NCBI GenBank assembly: GCA_963776055.1
Contig: CAVZLD010000008.1
Coordinates: 62,001-126,000, forward strand
From: CAVZLD01 sp963776055
GTDB lineage: Bacteria > Planctomycetota > Planctomycetia > Pirellulales > Pirellulaceae
DNA: 64,000 nucleotides
Direction of reading: 5' to 3'
The stretch's first letter is position 1; each line of letters begins with the position of its first letter. Positions 47,109 to 55,284 of this stretch are shown in pieces. The notes below the pieces were generated by a model. The model was not told the origin of the DNA, searched no databases, and saw only the letters and a list, made by a program, of their open reading frames with translations. The position numbers were made by a program, and so were the translations under genes.

Positions 47109-48771
47109 GCCACTCTTTCAACACGGCCAGTTCGGGGATGCGGCGAGTCGACTTGAGATGGTACTGCGCCGTGATCACCGCGGGGGTTTGCGACGGTAGT
47201 ACACCGAACTCGAGACACTCCTCATCCTTTTCCAGCACCGAAACAGGGACGTCGATTCCGAGTTCCGTAATGGCTCGCCGCACCTGTGCCAGTAGCTCGT
47301 CGCGATTGGATCCGGGCTTGCCGAGCACAAACACACTGGCCCGCCGCCGACGAAGCCGATCGCGAATTTTCTCATTGATTCGTTCCTGAATCGCTTGAAT
47401 CAGTTCTTCTTCGGGTGGAATTCGCGATACAAATCGAATCTGGCCGTCAATGCAGATCGTCGGTACATTCTTGACGAACAGGCTGGTCATGAAAACCAGC
47501 TCTTCCTCATACTTGATCTTGTGTTCACGCCATTGCACAATCCCATCAAACTCCGGGGCGACACGCTTGACGGCTTCCACCATGTACTGGCATGGTGTGC
47601 AGGCCTCTGAGTCGAGCGTGATCACGTCGACGACCACTCGGTCCGAGTGACCGTACTCCGACAAGTCGAGTCCCTCGTCGGATTTGTCCTCCACGGTCAT
47701 CGTGCGGACGACCTCTTGTCGGTAGGCGTCGCGAACGAGTCGGCCGATTGCCTCCAGATTCGCCGGTGGTGTCGCGTAAGGCAGGTCGCATCCGGGGGCC
47801 AGCACGAATCCGGCATTCTGCCCGATTTCCATGCATTCGATCGCATTTCGCTCCGAGTCTTCAGCCGTACCGAGCAGCAGAACCGACGTCAGTTGCAAGT
47901 TTCCGCCGAAACTGATCCCGCGAGTGCGACACGTATCACGCACAAACGTCAAAGGAATGTTTTCGTCAACGCTGATGTTGTGCGGTTGGCATTCACACAT
48001 CGCCTCGATGTTTTTGATCGCATGACCGCAGACGAAAAACGATGTCAGTGCGTTCTGCTCCCGAATCTGCGAAAAAAGTGGTGCGACATGCGGCGTCACG
48101 AACTCCCGAAATTGGTCGGGCCCAATCTGGCTCGTCATCGGGTCGACGATTGCGATGATGTCACATCCGGCTTCCAAATAGTGCTGACTCATCTGTGTTG
48201 CGATTTGGCGAGCGAAATCCATCAATGCGTGCACATCCTGCGGTGCGTCAAACATTCGCATGAAGATGTCGGTGCCCAGCAGGTGCAAAGCCAACGTGAA
48301 CGGCCCGGTCACGAGCCCATAGAAAGAGGTCTCGGGGTGTTCCTGACACAACCGGCGAGTTGCCTGCAGAACCGTGGCAACACGTTCGCGATTCAGTGCC
48401 GGAACACGCAATTTCTGGAAATCGACGCCACCGGCCAAAGGGTGCGAAACCACGGAAGGTGGATTGTCGTCAGCCCAGCGAAGTTGACAGCCCAATTGTT
48501 CGGCTTCCAGCTGCAGATCGAACAGGACCGGCAGGCCGTCCGGCTGATACCGCTCCAACGCCGCCTCGACTCCCCGTACCATCAATTCCGACGACTGCAG
48601 GTATTGTTGCGCGGATGAGTCGATCAGCGCGCCCGCATGGCATCCGACGAAAGGTACCCACGCCGGACGGTGCGTCTTCTCGCCGCGCAACGCCGCGTGC
48701 AACAGCACCTTGCCAGCCGGCGCATTCGTCGAACGGGCGGAGGTGGATTCCTGGGGTACCGTATCACTCAT
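47092..48771 (-). CDS. URO-D/MtaA-like methyltransferase fused to thioredoxin-fold domains
   Basis: 559-residue fusion. Residues of about 20-350 form a uroporphyrinogen-decarboxylase-like barrel of the MtaA/CmuA (corrinoid:thiol methyltransferase) branch: YGLVTGPFTLALHLLGTDIF, AGCDIIAIVDPMTSQIGPDQ, FFVCGHAIKNIEAM (C248, H250) and VLAPGCDLPYATPPANLEAI (C328), the latter close to the zinc Cys motif; the usual HxC starts as Phe-Val-Cys here. Residues of about 380-465 are a thioredoxin-like domain with ACTPCQY (C391, C394) and KNVPTICIDG. A linker helix leads to a second thioredoxin-fold-like domain (475-559, FVLGKPGSNRDELLAQVRRA) without CxxC. ATG at 48771 has AAGGAG. The natural methyl donor or acceptor is unknown. 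45 bp after the sialidase-like gene. Confidence 0.85.
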   Translation of the reverse strand: MSDTVPQESTSARSTNAPAGKVLLHAALRGEKTHRPAWVPFVGCHAGALIDSSAQQYLQSSELMVRGVEAALERYQPDGLPVLFDLQLEAEQLGCQLRWADDNPPSVVSHPLAGGVDFQKLRVPALNRERVATVLQATRRLCQEHPETSFYGLVTGPFTLALHLLGTDIFMRMFDAPQDVHALMDFARQIATQMSQHYLEAGCDIIAIVDPMTSQIGPDQFREFVTPHVAPLFSQIREQNALTSFFVCGHAIKNIEAMCECQPHNISVDENIPLTFVRDTCRTRGISFGGNLQLTSVLLLGTAEDSERNAIECMEIGQNAGFVLAPGCDLPYATPPANLEAIGRLVRDAYRQEVVRTMTVEDKSDEGLDLSEYGHSDRVVVDVITLDSEACTPCQYMVEAVKRVAPEFDGIVQWREHKIKYEEELVFMTSLFVKNVPTICIDGQIRFVSRIPPEEELIQAIQERINEKIRDRLRRRRASVFVLGKPGSNRDELLAQVRRAITELGIDVPVSVLEKDEECLEFGVLPSQTPAVITAQYHLKSTRRIPELAVLKEWLKDLH

Positions 48772-48816
48772 GCTGACTCCTTCGCTTTTACAAAGCCTAC
48801 TGCCCTGCCGATTCCA

Positions 48817-49836
48817 TCAGGGGAGCTTCACCTGTGCGAGGTAGATGCTCGCTTTTCCCTCGTGGCTGGAATAGTAGCTGACCCAGAGATCGTCTTCGTG
48901 CCAGACCAGGCCAGCATAGCTCGTGTCGCCGGAGGACGGTAGCGTCAGAAACTCATGCACTTCCGCCTTATTTAGATCGACCCAACATAACGCTGTTCGC
49001 ACATTGTCGTCGTACAGCCGCACGGCAGCGACGTAACGATCATCGGGCAGATGAATCCAGTGAGGTCCGCCAAGGCGACATCCCAGTTCCCTCCAATGCC
49101 ACGTGGTATAGGGCGCCGTGGAGGTCCCCAGCATTCCCGTCGCCGACTCCCCATCGCGACGCAGAAGGCATGCGGCCCGGCCGTCCGTGCGAAAGAGCAG
49201 CGAAGTCTCGTTGGGATATCCGTCGATGAGCAATCGTTCGCCACACGACTCAAACATCTTTCCGTCACGACTGTGGTACAGCTGCAGGAATCGTTCCGTT
49301 CCGCAGCTGTAACCGAAACTGTAGGCAACGGGCCCGTTCCAGCTCACACGCCACAACCATACGCCGGGGTCACCGATGGGTGTTGGGTCACCCCAATCGT
49401 GGCCATCGTCGGAAAACCAGGCCAGCGTCTGGTGGGTGTGCGGATCAGGGGTGTGCCAAGCCGCTACGGCCGTCAGCATCAATCGCCCGTCGGGAGTAAA
49501 CGAAAACTTCGGATCTCGTAGGTCGGCTTTGTCGGATGTGATGCGGGCCGCGGATTGCCATTGGTGACCGTTCGTTGACTCAATCACGCGTAACGACCCG
49601 TCCGGTGATACGTGACTTTGCCCTTCACGGAACGTACACCACCATCGATTCTGGTAGTGCACGAGATCTGTAAAGGCGTTGTGCGGCGCAATATCCCAAA
49701 TTTTTTGGACCGTGACCAACCGTGCCGCAGGGCGTGTCGACAATTCGTCGGCCCGCAGCGGACCGTCGTCGAGTGGAGCCAGCAGCAGACCGATCACCAC
49801 TGCGCAGGAACGCAGCATTTCCTGTTCAAGATGCAT
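48817..49836 (-). CDS. Exported sialidase-like (BNR-type) propeller protein
   Basis: 339-residue protein with a leader (LRSCAVVIGLLLAPLDDG) and a six-bladed-propeller pattern. Seen: FTDLVHYQNRWWCTFREGQS, VIESTNGHQWQSA, LRDPKFSFTPDGRLMLTA, TLAWFSDDGHDWGDPTPIG, HSRDGKMFESCGERLL and SYAGLVWHEDDLWVSYYSSH, which follow the exo-alpha-sialidase fold including Asp-box-like S/T-x-D-x-G-x-x-W segments. Arg residues of a sialic-acid triad cannot be placed with confidence, so true sialidase activity is not claimed. ATG at 49836 (AGGG upstream) is chosen over the long upstream extension. Same strand as the methyltransferase fusion, 45 bp apart. Confidence 0.8.
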   Translation of the reverse strand: MHLEQEMLRSCAVVIGLLLAPLDDGPLRADELSTRPAARLVTVQKIWDIAPHNAFTDLVHYQNRWWCTFREGQSHVSPDGSLRVIESTNGHQWQSAARITSDKADLRDPKFSFTPDGRLMLTAVAAWHTPDPHTHQTLAWFSDDGHDWGDPTPIGDPGVWLWRVSWNGPVAYSFGYSCGTERFLQLYHSRDGKMFESCGERLLIDGYPNETSLLFRTDGRAACLLRRDGESATGMLGTSTAPYTTWHWRELGCRLGGPHWIHLPDDRYVAAVRLYDDNVRTALCWVDLNKAEVHEFLTLPSSGDTSYAGLVWHEDDLWVSYYSSHEGKASIYLAQVKLP

Positions 49837-50610
49837 GGTGTTGCCCTGTTCACGAAGCGTGTAGTGGTCCTGATCACGGAAAGGACTATGCTGCCCTTCG
49901 TTCTCCCGGGATTGTACGCTACCGCGCGGGCTCCAAGGGATCGCGCGCTCGCTGTGCTTGGAGGGCATTGTCCCCTGTCGTACCGAGCTTTGACGCAGCG
50001 AGAGAACCCGATAACCGCACAAGCCCGTGATTGTAACCTCTGAGAGTCGACTGCCCAGTGTTCTCGGGTTTGCTTGCGGTGGATCAACGGCGGAAGAGGG
50101 AACGCGGAGAAAGCGGATGTCGCGGAATCGCGCGGATCGGAGGCAATTGTGCGCGGGCAGGCTGCGTCCAGAGCCCTCGCCGGCTCCGTTCGGCATTCAT
50201 CCCCACTCCGCGTTCATCTCTCACTCCACGTTCATCCTCACTCCACGTTCATCCCTCCACTCCCTGTCACGTTCATCCTCACTCCGCGTTCATCCCCACT
50301 CCGCGTTCATCCCCACTCCGCGTTCATCTCCACTCCGCGTTCATCCGCGTTCTCCGCCATTTCCGCGTTCCACCTTCTTCCTTTCTTCCTTTCCCCTTTC
50401 TCCCTGCCCTTCTGCCTTCCTCACTCCTGTTCGGCTCATTGCTCGATCGTCCGAATGCTGGTGTCGCATATGCGGCGATGGCTTTGGCAAACGACGGTCG
50501 AGGTGCAGAAAGGCGACCAAGGCGGCGTAGAATGCTGCGGAGCCTGAATGAGGTCATCGATCGTACGCGCGTCAAGGGCCATGTTCCGCGCGCGGCGAGG
50601 GATGCGAGTG
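49837..50610. other. Gene-free region with repeat array and pyrimidine tract
   Basis: 774 bases between leftward genes. It carries a 140-bp array of CTCC(A/G)CGTTCATC units, listed separately, then a pyrimidine-rich tract around 50377-50420. Open frames crossing it are low-complexity (HSAFI repeats) and are not genes. The left end near 49837-49900 must hold the promoter of the sialidase-like operon. Confidence 0.65.
50204..50345. repeat. Degenerate tandem array, eight units of about 17 bp
   Basis: The core GTTCATC recurs at 50212, 50230, 50247, 50271, 50288, 50305, 50322 and 50339; the last four are exactly 17 bp apart with unit CCCCACTCCGCGTTCAT. Function unknown; such CCGCGTTCATC arrays look like an interspersed genomic repeat. 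Confidence 0.8.
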
Positions 50611-51072
50611 TCAGGGCATCACGAACTGATGACCCTCGGGGCGAACAACTAGTACCGGGCAGTTGGCTTTCCGCACAACTCGCTCTGCGACGCTGCCGAT
50701 CAAGGCGTGTGTCAGGCCGGTTCGCCCGTGAGTGCCCATCACAATCAGGTCGACGGACTGCTGCCGCGCGTAGCGAACAATTTCGACAAACGGGACCCCG
50801 TGCAGCACCTTGCGCGTGACCGACATTTGTTGGTCGAATTCCTTGTCGGGCCAACGAGCGATATCCAACTCGGCACTCCGCTCGCGGTCTTCCAGCAAAG
50901 ATGTTGGGACCGGTGCGCCGGCACTCGCCGCCACCAGCGGCGTGGGATCGACGACGGTTACGAGATGAATCTCGGAGGCAAACCGCGTAGCCAATTCCCG
51001 CGCGTAGGAGGTTGCCTGTCGAGAGCAGTCGCTAAAGTCCGTAGGCACCAGGATGCGGTTGATTTGAATCAT
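50611..51072 (-). CDS. Universal stress protein (UspA family)
   Basis: Small ATP-binding stress protein, 153 residues. Seen: INRILVPTDFSDCSRQATSY with the Asp of the nucleotide site, VDLIVMGTHGRTGLTH and LIGSVAERVVRKANCPVLVV, giving the full G2xG9xG(S) ATP-binding signature, so this is an ATP-binding member. ATG at 51072 has AAAGGAG about 7 nt upstream. It follows a BON-domain gene by 72 bp on the same strand. Typical targets are survival under starvation or oxidative stress; the specific role is unknown. Confidence 0.93.
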   Translation of the reverse strand: MIQINRILVPTDFSDCSRQATSYARELATRFASEIHLVTVVDPTPLVAASAGAPVPTSLLEDRERSAELDIARWPDKEFDQQMSVTRKVLHGVPFVEIVRYARQQSVDLIVMGTHGRTGLTHALIGSVAERVVRKANCPVLVVRPEGHQFVMP

Positions 51073-51144
51073 GCCTCCGCTCCTTTCTTCAGGCGACAAT
51101 CGTGCCGAACAGAATGGAGGCTGCGCCCTTCGAGGAGATGGATT

Positions 51145-51438
51145 TTAGCCTTGGTGAGTTAGAGACACCGGGGACTGCGCCGAATCTTCCGGCACCACTA
51201 GTTCGTTGCAGATCCAGGTCACTCCCACGGCACGCAAGGCAATCACTTGGGCCATCTGCTTAAAGTAGTAACTGGGAACACAGCCTTCCAGGTATACGCA
51301 TCCGCCACGCGCGGAAACCCGAATCCGCCGCAACACAGCATAGACACTCGAAGCCAAAACTCGACGAACTCGTGACTCGAGAAGCTGGTCTTCCGCTGAC
51401 GACGGGACCGGCGAACCCGGTGCGTCGGAACTCTTCAT
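51145..51438 (-). CDS. BON-domain protein
   Basis: 97-residue protein with a single BON (OsmY-type) domain: LLESRVRRVLASSVYAVLRR, ISARGGCVYLEGCVPSYYFK-like strand-helix order and ALRAVGVTWICNELVV. No signal peptide in the chosen form. ATG at 51438 has GGAGG 5 nt upstream; ATG at 51480 would add 14 unconserved residues. BON domains bind membranes or other proteins in stress responses. Two 12-bp direct repeats lie about 50-75 bp upstream. Next to the UspA-type gene, so a shared stress role is plausible. Confidence 0.83.
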   Translation of the reverse strand: MKSSDAPGSPVPSSAEDQLLESRVRRVLASSVYAVLRRIRVSARGGCVYLEGCVPSYYFKQMAQVIALRAVGVTWICNELVVPEDSAQSPVSLTHQG

Positions 51439-51809
51439 TTTTCCTCCACTCCATTCACGATTCGAGGGTGTTTGTCCCATGGGTATACCGCTCAAACACA
51501 CCGCTCAAACAGTTGGATACACCCGAACTTTTGATCGCCTTCCGGCTTCATCCTCTCTTACGCGTCTGGCCTGAGCGAACGGGCGCGGAACGGCATCTTC
51601 GTTTCCGGTGGATCCGAAGTGTCTGCCGATAAAAATAGTACGTTGCCCCGATTGGCTTGAGTACTTCGGAAAGCAATGGCAGACCAGGCCGCGATTGGAC
51701 ACATGGTCTGCAGATTTTGTGCCAAGGTACCCGTGAGTGGCAGGTCGGTCCGTCGCCGATGCCGTTCGTCCCTTCCGGCATCACGGAGCAACATCCCGAC
51801 GTCGAATCC
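51439..51809. other. Intergenic region upstream of the BON gene
   Basis: 371 bases between DsrE and BON genes, both leftward. Apart from the 12-bp direct repeats at 51487-51511 I see no gene, RNA or strong hairpin. Open frames crossing it lack ribosome sites and family features. Confidence 0.45.
51487..51511. promoter_or_regulatory. Direct repeats upstream of BON gene, possible operator
   Basis: ACCGCTCAAACA occurs at 51487-51498 and 51500-51511, a 13-bp period, about 50-75 bp upstream of the BON start. Spacing slightly over one helical turn would suit a dimeric regulator on one DNA face. No named regulator can be assigned. Confidence 0.35.
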
Positions 51810-52274
51810 TCAGTAAGTAAAAACCACCGAGTTCGCGTGCAGGAAATCAAAAATCTGCTTTCGATCTTCCACGATTTCAATCCCCGCCGCCAATTGATCG
51901 GCCTGGACTCCGGTGATCTTGGCGCACATCGGGCAGACCACCATTTTCGCGCCGCCTTTCAAGAGGCTCTGGATCATCTCTCGGACGGGCGGCGTCTGCT
52001 GAAATTTCACCGATTCCGCCAAGTTCGCGCGGGCCAAGGGAGGCGATTTGACGTTGAAGAAAATTACCACTTCACGGCCATCTGCGAGGCCATGTTCGGC
52101 GAAGTGCAAGCCCATCACGACCGAATGCAACTGGCTGATACCACTTGTAAGATTGATGACCAGCGTTGGTTTCGGCGCATCAGCCGCGTCTCCTTCGGCG
52201 GCTGATGCGAGACTCGGCTGCAGAAGGGACAATGCACAACAGCATGCGATCGTCAACGTGCTTTGGCGTAACAT
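51810..52274 (-). CDS. Exported DsrE/DsrF-family protein
   Basis: 154-residue protein with a signal peptide (LTIACCCALSLLQPSLASAA) and a DsrE-fold domain: TLVINLTSGISQLHSVVMGL, HFAEHGLADGREVVIFFNVK, and MVVCPMCAKITGVQADQLAA with a CPMC pair. Family knowledge: DsrE-like proteins carry sulfur on a conserved Cys in sulfur-relay systems; exported copies are mostly uncharacterised. ATG at 52274 has AGGAGG about 7 nt upstream. It lies downstream of the kinase-regulator operon but with a 350-bp gap, so it probably has its own promoter. Confidence 0.9.
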   Translation of the reverse strand: MLRQSTLTIACCCALSLLQPSLASAAEGDAADAPKPTLVINLTSGISQLHSVVMGLHFAEHGLADGREVVIFFNVKSPPLARANLAESVKFQQTPPVREMIQSLLKGGAKMVVCPMCAKITGVQADQLAAGIEIVEDRKQIFDFLHANSVVFTY

Positions 52275-52623
52275 TCCCGTGCCTCCTGTGTTGGAAGAAC
52301 ATGTTCTCTGTCAAAGATTTAGAACTCTGCCGCGACGAAGTTTTCTCGTCGCGTAAATGTGCCATTTCGGTAGCAGAAGTCGCCAGGATCTCCGGTCGGA
52401 GTTCGCCCGACTCACCGACGGAAAGGCTGCGCGAGTTCCACTACAGAGGTCAATGATCTGGCGGCGACGCGCGATTCACCATGCGCTCAGTGTAGGCACT
52501 CGCGCCACGGCATGTCTACTAGATACCGGCACCGCCGGTGATTGAGACGCAGTTTGGACGGTAGATGGGTTGGATCGAAACGCCGAAACTCGCGCCGGAT
52601 GACGCCGTAGCTGGATGGCCCCC
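52275..52623. other. Intergenic region between response regulator and DsrE gene
   Basis: 349 bases, both flanking genes leftward. One hairpin (52331-52353) is listed separately. No gene is supported. Confidence 0.45.
52331..52353. promoter_or_regulatory. Perfect 8-bp inverted repeat upstream of DsrE
   Basis: CGCGACGA-AGTTTTC-TCGTCGCG at 52331-52353, about 57 bp upstream of the DsrE start. It could be a regulator-binding palindrome or a hairpin in the leader RNA. Function unknown. Confidence 0.4.
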
Positions 52624-53317
52624 TCAATCGCCGCTGTCTTCCAAAAGTTGGAAGCGATACCCGATGTCACGGATGGTCTGAATGAATGTTGGGTGGTGCG
52701 GGTCCGGCTCGATTTTTGCGCAGAGTGGTCACGCAACGGTCCACGCTGCGCGTGGTGACGATCACGCTATGGCCCCAGACCGCGTTTAGGATCTCGCTCC
52801 GAGTCAACGCTCGGTCCGGACGCTGCACAAAGTGTGCCAGCAAGCGGAATTCCTTCGTGGTTAGCGGAATCTCTACGCCGCCGCGCAGCAAGCGGTGCGA
52901 GGCAAGATCCAGCTCCAAGTCACCGAAGCGGTGCAGCTGCGCGGACTGCGGTTCTCGACGCCGCAGCAAGGCCCGGACGCGGGCGAGTAGCTCACGAATG
53001 CTGAACGGCTTCGTCACATAGTCATCGGCCCCCAATTCCAGTCCGCGCACGATATCCTCTTCCTGTCCTTTTGCGGTGAGCATCACAATGGGTATTTCCA
53101 ATCCCTGTTCACGAATCCGCTGACAGATTTCGAATCCGTTCAGTTTCGGCAACATAATATCGAGCAAGATCAGATCGACAGACGCCGAAAGTGCCAGCTC
53201 CAGACCAACTTCGCCATCGCGCGCCGTGTGAACTTGATAGCCGCGAGATACGAAGTTGTCCTCCAATCCGCGGAGCATCGCTTTGTCGTCTTCGATGATT
53301 AACACTTGGCGAGTCAT
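52624..53317 (-). CDS. OmpR/PhoB-type response regulator, C-terminal frame shift
   Basis: DNA-binding response regulator. Seen: receiver domain VLIIEDDKAM, LILLDIMLPKLNG (phospho-acceptor D53), VMLTAKG, DDYVTKPFS; winged-helix domain LTTKEFRLLAHFVQRPDRAL and VWGHSVIVTTRSVDRCVTTL. The conserved ending KIEPDPHHPTFIQTIRDIGY with RFQLLEDSGD lies one frame away after an A5/T5 run at 52713-52717, where one base is surplus; read that way the gene stops at 52624. Without the correction the wing would be lost. ATG at 53317 overlaps the kinase stop by 4 nt (ATGA). Target genes unknown; probably the linked TPR protein and neighbours. Confidence 0.88.
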
Positions 53318-55276
53318 ATTGTGTGAGCCTTGCGCGTTTCGATGGGCAGCAGGATGGCGAACGTACTGCCTTCGTCCGGCCGGCTGCGAACGTCCACCGT
53401 GCCGCCGTGGGCATCCACGATGTACTTCACGATACTCAATCCCAGCCCGCATCCACTGGAGGTCCGCGAGAGTCGGCGGTCGACTTGAAAGAACCGCTGA
53501 AAGACCTTCTTAGTGGCCGCTCGCGACAGGCCAATCCCATTGTCCGTGACTGCAATGCAGACGCGCTGCTCATTTGCATTGGCGCACAGCGTGATCTTTC
53601 GGTCATCCCCACTGTACTTGCAAGCATTATCGAGCAGGTTGATCACGGCAGTGACGAGCGCATCAGGATCGGCAAGAATCATCGGCAGCGCCGGGTCGAC
53701 TTCCAGCCGGAAATCGCACCCGGACGGTTCAAGCCGTTCGCGGATTGCGTCGATCGCTTCTTCCACAATCACGCGGGGATCGACCCGGCGAAATTGGAAC
53801 GCATGTTTCTTGCGTTCCATGCGAGAGAAAGTCAAGAAGTTGTCAATCAATCGGCTGAGCCGTGCATTTTCCTTGGCCACAAGCTGCAGGTATTCGCGTG
53901 ACTTGGCGGAGTCGAACGATTGTTCGGCCAGGAGTGTGTCAACCAGTAGCCGAATGGACGCGAGCGGCGTCTTCAATTCGTGACTGACAGTTGCGACCAG
54001 ATCATTCTTTAGCCGTGCTAACCGCATCTGACGGCGAAAGACGTGGGCGATCCATCCAGCGAGGATGCCCATGCCGGCGATCACTAACAGCCCGGTCCAG
54101 AGGTAGATGGCGATCTGATGCTTGGCGATGGCATCGGCCGATTCGCGATCCTGATAGAAGAGCTGCAACTGCCAACCAGGCTGGTAGGTTCCTGCCGGAA
54201 TGGCAAACAGCAGGTCCGGCGAGTCCTGTGCGGCGTTGGGCGGGAGCAATCGAGCGACTACTTCCGTGGGAAGGTCGAGTTCCGAGAGGGCGTGTTCACT
54301 GTGCGCGACAACGGTATCCGTGCGCAGCAGCGCGACAGCTCGCTGACTTGGTGATGCCAACTGCCACACATCCGGAAGCTGGCTGGCGTGCAATCCGAGG
54401 TCGCGTCGCGGCGAAGGGTGCGACTTGTCGAAATCAGCCGCCAGCTCCTCAGCCGGCAGCAGCGCGAAGGCGGTTTCGTCGGGCAGGAGCAGGGAGAGTT
54501 CGTGCAACAGAAATCGTCTTTGCGTCGCCGCCATCGTCGGTGTCCGGTAATCATCCAGTCTCTCGCGGAGTTGTTGTGCCGTGTCGGCAAATGCGGGATG
54601 CCGGGGTCCATCCATGAGCTGCAGCGCCATCAACTGGGCGTTGGGAACCAGCAGGCGCCCTTGTGGATCGACGGTCTGCTCGTATTTTGGATCACTGAAA
54701 ACGGTTGTGATCCGCTCGATGGCCTGCTCACGCTGACCGGCCTGCACCAGACAGCGAATCTCACTCTGAAACGCTCTTCCCGCGAGCGTCGGATCCTCTG
54801 CGGTGCGAGCGATATCAGCGTACGCCTGTGCGGCTTCGGCCAGGCGTTCTTCGACGTATTCCCACCGGCGCCTGCTCCCATTCCGAAGGTAGTTCGATCG
54901 CCGCGGCGGGGTTACGAGAGGGATGGTCCGGATAAGTGGTGCGCCCATCTTCGTCGTAGCAGACGACTGCATCGGCGACATTCGTTCGGATACATTTCGC
55001 AAACACCTCCGCGGGAGGCGCTTTGGCGAGCGCTTCATCCAGTTGCAGTGCGCGCCGCTGCCAGAAGTTTTCCAGTCGATGCTGGCCGGCGGTGAGTTCC
55101 CGGCGATACGCCTGTTCGAGTGTTTGCCGCGCGGCGAGTCGCTCGTTCTCGATCGCACGAGTCATGAACCACAGCAGGCAGATGGTGGGCGCGAGCACAA
55201 CGATCAGCAACAACAACAGCACGGGCCACAATTGCAGTTCGTGACCCGTGCGCGACTTGCGGGCAGTTCCGATCAC
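53314..55276 (-). CDS. Sensor histidine kinase with large extracytoplasmic domain, one frame shift
   Basis: Membrane kinase paired with the response regulator. Seen: GTG start at 55276; TM1 at about 17-40 (LWPVLLLLLIVVLAPTICLL); an extracytoplasmic domain of some 330 residues with TPR-like helices (AQAYADIARTAEDPTLAGRA); TM2 (IYLWTGLLVIAGMGILAGWI); then HisKA with LVATVSHELKTPLASIRLLV and HATPase_c with NLLDNACKYSGDDRKI, VTDNGIGLS and SGCGLGLSIVKYIVDAHGG. No HAMP domain is seen. The frame shifts near 54878 (EWEQ to RRWEYVEERL). Follows the TPR protein by 8 bp. The ligand is unknown; the TPR-like sensor suggests a protein or peptide signal. Confidence 0.87.
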
Positions 55277-55284
55277 AAGCGGAC

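Noticed and set aside
50058..50819. Open frames through the 50.2-kb repeat array
   Set aside because: Products are HSAFI/TPRSS low-complexity repeats and overlap the UspA-type gene in antisense.
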